In this document: positions 60,581-64,000 of the stretch, one piece after another | Layout: every line of letters starts with the position of its first letter | How positions within the stretch are numbered: the first letter of the stretch is position 1 | Source: Liquidambar formosana | Taxonomy: Eukaryota > Streptophyta > Magnoliopsida > Saxifragales > Altingiaceae | DNA: 64,000 bases | Assembly: GCA_039720395.1 (NCBI GenBank) | Contig: CM077824.1 | Coordinates: forward strand, 23,079,278-23,143,277 | Direction: 5' to 3' | Made by a program: the position numbers and the translations under genes | The notes under the pieces: generated by a model | What the model saw: the letters and a program-made list of their open reading frames with translations, nothing else | Database searches by the model: none | Told to the model about the DNA's origin: nothing

Positions 60581-61714
60581 GGCAATCTGAAATATGTGGT
60601 GTCAACTTCATATTTGGTTCTTTTGCACTAAGCCAAATGGAACGAGTACTTGATATGGAAAGCTTTAATGTGTTTTGTCAAGTATGGGACACAATGCTGC
60701 CAGCACGGCCATATGTTATCAGTGTATAGAAGAATTTTGCTGCAACCAGTACTGCAAAATTCTGAGAAATGGTTGAATGCTCAATTTTTGCGCAAGAGGA
60801 AGCTTGTTGTACATTGTAAACTGGGATATTTGCTGAGCACATTGCTGGAAACTGGGGCAGAGCCAGAAATGGCCCCATTCCTTTTTGTTTCTTTCCTTTT
60901 TGAGTGGGGTGGGTTAGGTACTGGAGTCATATTTAGAGACAAAGCATGCAGAAAAGAGTGTAGTGGATTGAGTCATTTTGATCATGGCACTTATCCCCCA
61001 ATATTGGGAGAGGTTCTAGCCTCTTGAGTCTTGGAAAAAGGAAATGGCATGGTTTTTTAGCTCTTGATTTACTTCACATCCGGAAAAGTATTGTTATGAT
61101 ATTCGTATTTTTTTTGCGGAATTTCTTCAAATGACTAAAAGTTTGATGTTTTAAATATTAGAATTTAATTCTCTATAGTTATGGAATTTTTACTTCTGTT
61201 TTTTACAAATTTAAAATACATTTTTCTTCGTTAAAAGATTATGAACTATTAGTAGCAAAAATTGTTTCGTATGCCATTTTAACCACCCAAAAAAAAAAAG
61301 AAAAAAAAAGAAGGGGATCGTTCTTTAATGTGGTAGGCATGAATGGCTCTAGAGACATGATACTCATCACATGGGTCTGTGTGTATCTTGGAGGGCATGT
61401 ACACTCGACACATGGAAAAATCTTTTGTAATTTTCACTCTATTTTAGTGCATATGGTTCATTTATATTCGAGTTTAGCCACTGATATGATTGCACATTTT
61501 TAATTAATTTGGAATTATCATTGTTGGCCTAGACTCCAGGGATGCAGGGTAGGCTCAACATCATCATGCCAATTGCGATCACTCGAATTGTGGTGCTTGG
61601 CTGTTGCACTATCCTTTAAAAGATTTGAAGGCGCCTTCCCTAACATCAGCTGGGTTTTAAGTGAAATGGTTAGAACTCGATCCTACAATCATATATTCAT
61701 TTATATATATATCT
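60581..61714. other. PQBP1 3' untranslated region and downstream intergenic
   Basis: The 3' UTR probably covers the first several hundred bases. ORFs 60650-61027 (plus) and 60678-60878 (minus) have no known domain. An A/G-rich stretch lies at about 61288-61315. No further gene seen. Confidence 0.5.
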
Positions 61715-62077
61715 AGGATGATGATCAGGTAAGCACGTGCTGATATAACTTATATCAACACCCGCATTGAGAGTTATACCTTGTGCATTAGTGGGTTAAG
61801 GGATATGTTGGACCAATGCAAGGGGTACAACCCCCAATGCATAGTGTTGATATAACTTATATCAACACGTGCTAATAGGAACATAACCGATATATATATA
61901 CACAGTTATGTTTACATCAGCAAGTGTTGATATAAGTTATATCAACACCATACATTTGGGGTTGTGCTCCTTGCATTGGCCTAATGTACCCCTTAACCCA
62001 CTAATGCACAAGGTACAAATTTCAATACGAGTATTGATGTAAGTTATGTCAACACATGCTTGCCTGATCATCATCCT
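61715..62077. mobile_element. Foldback MITE, 363 bp, near-palindromic
   Basis: The two halves are inverted copies of about 175 bp: aggatgatgatcagg at 61715-61729 pairs with cctgatcatcatcct at 62063-62077, and the match continues inward through ttgtgcattagtgggttaag and tgttgatataacttatatca to a loop of about 17 bases near 61895. It is flanked by TA-rich sequence on both sides. No ORF. A transcript would be one long hairpin. Confidence 0.88.
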
Positions 62078-62152
62078 ATATATATAGATAGATAGATAGA
62101 TATATAGTTCCATTCCTATCAGCTTCTCTGTCAAGAAGGCTACAATCTATTT

Positions 62153-63465
62153 TTATAAAAAGACCATCTTGCTAACCAAATCATAACCCAACGCTAAAAA
62201 ACTGCTGAAACAAATTACCAACAACTGATGCTCCTCCCAAAGAAGGCAACAAAGCTAGGCAAAACTCATCGCCCTTCACTTGCAAGAACAAATTCCATCG
62301 ATCCAAGACCACATCCAATCCTCTTGCAAAATGGAATTTCACCCCACCATATCCATTCATATTGCTTATTTTTCCATTATAGCATCTCCCATAAGGTGGG
62401 TCTGGCAATATATCCATTTCCAACCCAAGCTGCTCCTCCAATTCCTCTACCAGCCTGTAGTACATATCCTGTGCTAAAAAGGTCAACAACGTTCCTGTAT
62501 CGATGATCACTCCTCCACCACCGAATGGATTGTAACTGAAAATCTGATGATATTGCAAGCCTCTTTTCTCCTACACTGATGCCTTCAAGCGTGAGATGGT
62601 ATCGTCCATTGATGATCTTTGGAGGGGTCGTTTGGCCTTCCAAAAACACACCATTTCCAAGTACTAAATGGCTTTCGATGTTAGGATTACTATGGTTTCC
62701 AAAACAGTAGGTGAATTTAGATTCAATGATAGAACCCATTTGAGATATTAAAGATAGGTTATGATTTCCCAAGCCGAGGATTCCAGTGTCTCTGCCATTT
62801 GGAGAAGTGTTCTCATTGTCATGTCCACAGCCAAACAAAATGTTGTGTAGAGGAAATGTGCCCTCGTCTGAGGTCTCCAATGTGAAGACATCAGTAGCGA
62901 GTTAGCCTTTGGAATGGGAGAAGTCTGTGTAGCTGTAAATGTAGTTGCACCAATTGGAGGAATCACAGTTCCAGTTTGGGAGAAGGGTGCAGGAGGGAGT
63001 GTTGCAGGTAAGGTTAGTGCAGGTTGAGGACTTGGATGGATCAAGGATTATTAAATTTAATTGGTTGTGGCAGTGGTCACAAGGGAGGCACTGTGTCCAA
63101 ACAAGGTCACTAGCTGTGTCCATGATGGCAAGGATTTGAGATGGGGGCGATCCAATGGAAAACTTAACAAGGTACTCACCGTTGTCTGCCTCAATTCCAC
63201 CTTGAAAAGCATTACCAGTGATTTCCATGCCACTCAAATAAGCATGGCGCGGGATTGATCTCTTGAAAGACTTGTTGGCTTTTTCCGTGGGGCTTTCATT
63301 GAGGTTGTGGAAGGGAGATGGAGGCGAGTCACAGTGAAAAAGTTTTATGTGGATGCTCCTACCTTCCTTGGGAGAATGGGATGAAGTGGTGATAACGGGG
63401 GAGTGAATGAGGAAGAAGAGTGCCTGCACTGCAATGATTCTTCTGATAAGGGCCATGGTGTACAT
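62153..63465 (-). pseudogene. Pepsin-like aspartic protease (nepenthesin/CDR1-type), broken
   Basis: ATG at 63465 (MYTMALIRRIIAVQALFFLIHS, a probable signal peptide). The first catalytic region is MDTASDLVWTQC with a Cys-rich insert after it, as in plant atypical A1 proteases that act in the apoplast. An in-frame TAA at 62904-62902 breaks the frame. The next part (from 62880) has ILFGCGHDNENTSPNGRDTGILGLG. A frameshift near 62545 precedes the second catalytic region VIIDTGTLLTFLA, and a T-run slip near 62190 displaces the C-terminus, which would end at 62153. A single exon, as usual for this subfamily. With three lesions it is most likely a pseudogene; sequencing errors cannot be excluded. 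Confidence 0.85.
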
Positions 63466-64000
63466 GAGTTTTGAAATGAACCTCTCTACTTCCGACTTCT
63501 GGTTGGTGTTATAGTAGTAGCTAGTGGCTCATGCAATCCTCCCTAGCCACCAGTAAGTCCAAAATTGGAGTAAAGGTTTTTTGCTTCACAGGTGATGTGG
63601 ACAGTGAAATGTAGGAGCAATGGCAGTAGTAGTATCTCCCAGGGCTGGAAAAGGTCTTCAACAGGTTTGGTATAATTGGACCCAGTGTCCAACATTTTTT
63701 TTTTTTTTTTTTTGGTCAAACGGTAAAAGAGACCCAGTGTCCAATTTATTTATCATTTTTTGTAGTAATGTTTAATTACTTTCGATCTTTGAATTATTTA
63801 GAATGTGTTTCTGAATAAAATATAAATGGATTGGTAGGTTGAATTCTGGTTGAGCAATTTTAAACTCCAATTGGTCCAACCGAAGCCCTCAAATTTGAGC
63901 CATAGATATTGCCAGGTCTCCTTGATAGATAAACATGTCAAATGAATTAAAGTACATAGCATGGAGGTAGAGATATACTTCTATTGGGCACTTTAGTTAG
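63466..64000. other. Upstream flank of the protease pseudogene
   Basis: No feature recognised apart from a T-run of about 23 bases near 63692-63714. Confidence 0.5.

Overview
The window is plant nuclear DNA, probably from a eudicot. The evidence is spliced genes with GT-AG introns, plant-specific retrotransposon lineages, plant SINE, LINE and MITE copies, and a plant-type pepsin-like protease. No tRNA, rRNA or CRISPR array was seen. About two thirds is repeats; one host gene looks intact and one is a pseudogene. All coordinates come from reading the sequence by eye, so splice sites and repeat edges are predictions.

Positions 1-24705 are a nested repeat complex. A truncated 3' LTR (1458-3092) of a large Ty3/gypsy family is cut by a CACTA-like terminus with a strong foldback (3093-3540). 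Next comes a nearly complete 20.7-kb Tat/Ogre-type Ty3/gypsy element (3825-24523): about 3-kb LTRs, a tRNA-Arg primer site, gag with two CHHC knuckles, protease plus G-patch, a candidate intron, RT, two RNase H domains and integrase. Between integrase and the 3' LTR are two genes on the opposite strand: a DUF7745-like ORF (16051-14765) and a seven-exon plant-mobile-domain (PMD) gene (19158-16511). After them comes about 1.7 kb of dyad-rich tandem repeats. An inverted LTR scrap abuts the 3' LTR.

Positions 25700-38008 hold a decayed SIRE/Maximus-type Ty1/copia element with a truncated 5' LTR, tRNA-iMet primer site, gag, protease, integrase, RT, RNase H and an extra ORF after pol that resembles the Transposase_32 'putative plant transposon' domain. 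Its gag is split by a 2.6-kb solo LTR (28147-30777) with an ATACT target duplication.

Positions 39230-60580 hold one host gene on the plus strand, a plant PQBP1 homologue (two WW domains, a Cys cluster and the C-terminal U5-15kD-binding signature). It has thirteen exons, a 741-residue predicted product, and introns swollen by L1 and RTE LINEs, a SINE and TIR elements. Downstream are a 363-bp foldback MITE (61715-62077) and a broken pepsin-like aspartic protease gene on the minus strand (63465-62153).

The most interesting signal is in the Tat element. The antisense PMD gene keeps six phase-0 introns, which is possible because introns on the minus strand are not spliced from plus-strand genomic RNA. 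One GGACGGT/ACCGTCC palindromic module bounded by CCTCGGGTNACC arms sits upstream of the LTR TATA box and also upstream of both antisense promoters. The unrelated copia element shows a parallel arrangement: AGACGTCT palindromes in its LTR recur just upstream of its own extra ORF.
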